Shown here one piece after another: positions 62,641-64,000 of a DNA stretch of 64,000 nt. The position numbers and the translations under genes were made by a program. The stretch covers positions 172,501-236,500 of the forward strand of contig CAJNDS010002293.1 in the NCBI GenBank assembly GCA_905221605.1, given 5' to 3'. The stretch is from Symbiodinium natans. Its lineage: Eukaryota; Sar; Dinophyceae; Suessiales; Symbiodiniaceae. Under the pieces are notes generated by a model. The model was not told where the DNA came from and made no database searches. It saw nothing but the letters and a program-made list of their open reading frames with translations. The stretch's first letter is position 1; every line of letters starts with the position of its first letter.

Positions 62641-62964
62641 TTTTAGATTAAAATTTTTATACTAAAAGTTTTAAACAAAAATGCGTTCAAAATTACTTAT
62701 AAAGAGTAGAATTACAACTTTTTTCATAACATAAAAAAATTTTATGAATAAAGTTCAAACTAATTAAGCACCAGCTTGCGTGATGCTATTGAATGTGTCT
62801 CGTTACTTTCCCCTTTCACGAGTTCATCCAATGTGAAACAGATGTCTTGGGCGATTATGGGCACTGATTTTTTCCGAACAAGGTGTTTGTTCCTGTTTCA
62901 ATTCTGGGATGTTCAAAAAAGTCTATACACTGTCACTATATTATATAAAATACTACTTTAAATA
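62641..62964. other. Intergenic AT-rich stretch of the element
   Basis: Between the small minus-strand gene and the next one. A 61-codon plus-strand frame (62776-62961) has no features and is probably chance. No hairpin stands out. Confidence 0.5.
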
Positions 62965-63342
62965 TTAATCCATAATATTTAGGTTATTTTTTAACTTATT
63001 AACATCTTTATCAATCCTTTCAACATCTTCTTCAATTTTATCAAGGCGTTCTTCACATTCTTCGGGTGTGATAATCCTATTTTCACTCCACCCTGTGCTA
63101 CAAAGTTCAACTCCTCCCATTTGTGGCGTGGCTTCTGTTTTAAATATTCCATCATCAGGTGATACGTTCCGACCTTTACCAAATTTAATACTACTCCTAT
63201 CTTCAACAACATTAACAACTACTTTGTTATTTTCAGTGGTTGTTATACTTTCTTTATGATATGTGTTCCTTCTACACCTACAAAATAAACAATTTATACC
63301 ATCTGTATTTACTTGTATCCCTCCATCTTTGTCTCCACTCAT
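62965..63342 (-). CDS. Hypothetical protein with C-terminal coiled coil
   Basis: 125 codons: a Cys-containing start (CLFCRCRRNTYH), a middle with QMGGVELCSTGWSENRIITP, and a coiled-coil end (CEERLDKIEEDVERIDKDVN). It could be a minor structural or oligomeric protein; nothing more specific can be supported. It is divergent from the ATPase gene with 186 bp between. Confidence 0.6.
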   Translation of the reverse strand: MSGDKDGGIQVNTDGINCLFCRCRRNTYHKESITTTENNKVVVNVVEDRSSIKFGKGRNVSPDDGIFKTEATPQMGGVELCSTGWSENRIITPEECEERLDKIEEDVERIDKDVNKLKNNLNIMD

Positions 63343-63528
63343 TTACATTATCTAGATTTTATTTTAATAACCATAAGAAGAGATTTTATCAACTCTAACA
63401 AATTGTAGCAACACCTACGATATTTAGGCGGTGTAATTATTTCCTCTATCTTCTCCAGCTCATCTATCATATCAATATAACCCTTCATATATTAATAACG
63501 ATATAATAATCTCTATGTATTTATAATA

Positions 63529-64000
63529 ATGATTACGCCCATAGTTAAACCTATCAATGTCAAGGAATACGACTTCAAACAGTCTAAATACGAAGTAGCT
63601 CCCAGATTACCTGCATCAATGATTATATCAGCACCATCAGGTTCTGGAAAAACTATTTTATTGCAATCGTTAATCTTGGATATTTATAGACATTGCTTTG
63701 CTCGTATATATGTTTTTAGTCCCTCAATAAATGTGGATAGTATATGGACACCTGTAAAGAAATATATTAAAGACGAAATGAAAGTAGATACTGAGAAAGA
63801 GCAGTGTTTTTTTGAAGAATATATCGCATCGGATTTACAAAAAATTATAGAAAGACACCATAAGGTTATAGAATACCAGAAGAAAACGACCATAAGACTT
63901 TACATTCCTGCCTACTGGTAATAGACGATATGGCAGATAATGAAAAATTTAGCAGACACTCAAGTTTGCTAAATCAGTTATACGTGCGCGGAAGACATAA
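63529..64000 (+). CDS. A32-like (FtsK/HerA) DNA-packaging ATPase, frame-broken and partial
   Basis: Starts MITPIVKPINVKEYDFKQSK. Walker A is APSGSGKT (35-42), followed by RIYVFSPSINVDSIWTPVKK. The original frame stops at 63919-63921, but one frame back the sequence continues with Walker B (LLVIDDMADN from about 63912) and the LYVRGRH arginine motif at the right edge. This is typical of A32-type packaging ATPases of Polinton-like and nucleocytoplasmic viruses. One missing base in the A-run at 63883-63886 would explain the break. The 3' end lies outside the window. Confidence 0.88.

Larger units (their letters stand above)
56300..64000. mobile_element. Polinton-like/virophage-like integrated DNA element (left part)
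   Basis: From about 56.3-56.6 kb onward base composition turns AT-rich, genes become intronless and tightly packed, and telomere-like arrays vanish. The gene set (protein-primed PolB, GIY-YIG nuclease, A32-type packaging ATPase, C2H2 zinc-finger protein) is that of Polintons/Mavericks, Polinton-like viruses and virophages. Capsid, protease and integrase would lie right of the window if the element is complete. The left boundary is not exact. A chimeric assembly or contaminating contig joined at this point is not excluded. Confidence 0.8.

Overview
The window looks like nuclear DNA of a dinoflagellate, or a close alveolate relative. Reasons: plant-type TTTAGGG tracts are scattered in both orientations over positions 1-56256; a U6 snRNA copy is present; coding sequence is cut into exons of about 70-150 bases; and several introns are best read with GC or GA donors, as known from dinoflagellates. 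Long open frames in this part are mostly accidents of repeats. Real coding shows as short exon-like segments between telomere-like tracts, mostly on the minus strand. No RNA data are available, so exon edges are approximate.

Layout: 1-1.5 kb holds exon fragments of an unrecognised minus-strand gene. From 1.9 to 15.9 kb, at least eight minus-strand segments carry FG-GAP/VCBS-type signatures (VDWDGDG, ANPF, DLLIGEY). From 16 to 25 kb there are scattered exons, including a Cys-rich one-pass membrane protein end. From 25.97 to 28.91 kb lies a satellite island (42-bp, about 110-bp and 16-bp tandem repeats) closed by a doubled inverted repeat. A U6 snRNA copy is at 29.1 kb. From 29.8 to 37 kb are minus-strand exons including two EF-hands. 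A spliced coiled-coil gene occupies 40.0-41.7 kb. From 43 to 49 kb are more minus-strand exons, one with a family-25 glycosyltransferase EDD signature. A proline-rich, possibly Sec16-like gene at 50.4-51.4 kb is interrupted by a TIR-bounded intron whose sequence relative lies at 29.45 kb. At least seven families of about 100-bp inverted-repeat or direct-repeat elements are dispersed through the host part.

From about 56.3-56.6 kb to the right edge the DNA turns AT-rich and compact. It lacks telomere-like arrays and carries genes of a Polinton-like or virophage-like DNA element: a C2H2 zinc-finger protein, a protein-primed family B DNA polymerase, a GIY-YIG endonuclease, two small hypothetical proteins and an A32/FtsK-HerA packaging ATPase running off the edge. 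The polymerase has two frame breaks and the ATPase one. All three are -1 and each is explained by one missing base, so either recent decay or assembly error is possible. No capsid gene lies inside the window.

The most unusual pattern is the relation of telomere-like arrays to exons. Many exon-like segments sit between a CCCTAAA array and a TTTAGGG array, and several exon ends run straight into G|GTTTAGGG, so the array itself can supply the GT donor. Together with the TIR families, this suggests introns built from telomere-repeat and introner-like insertions.
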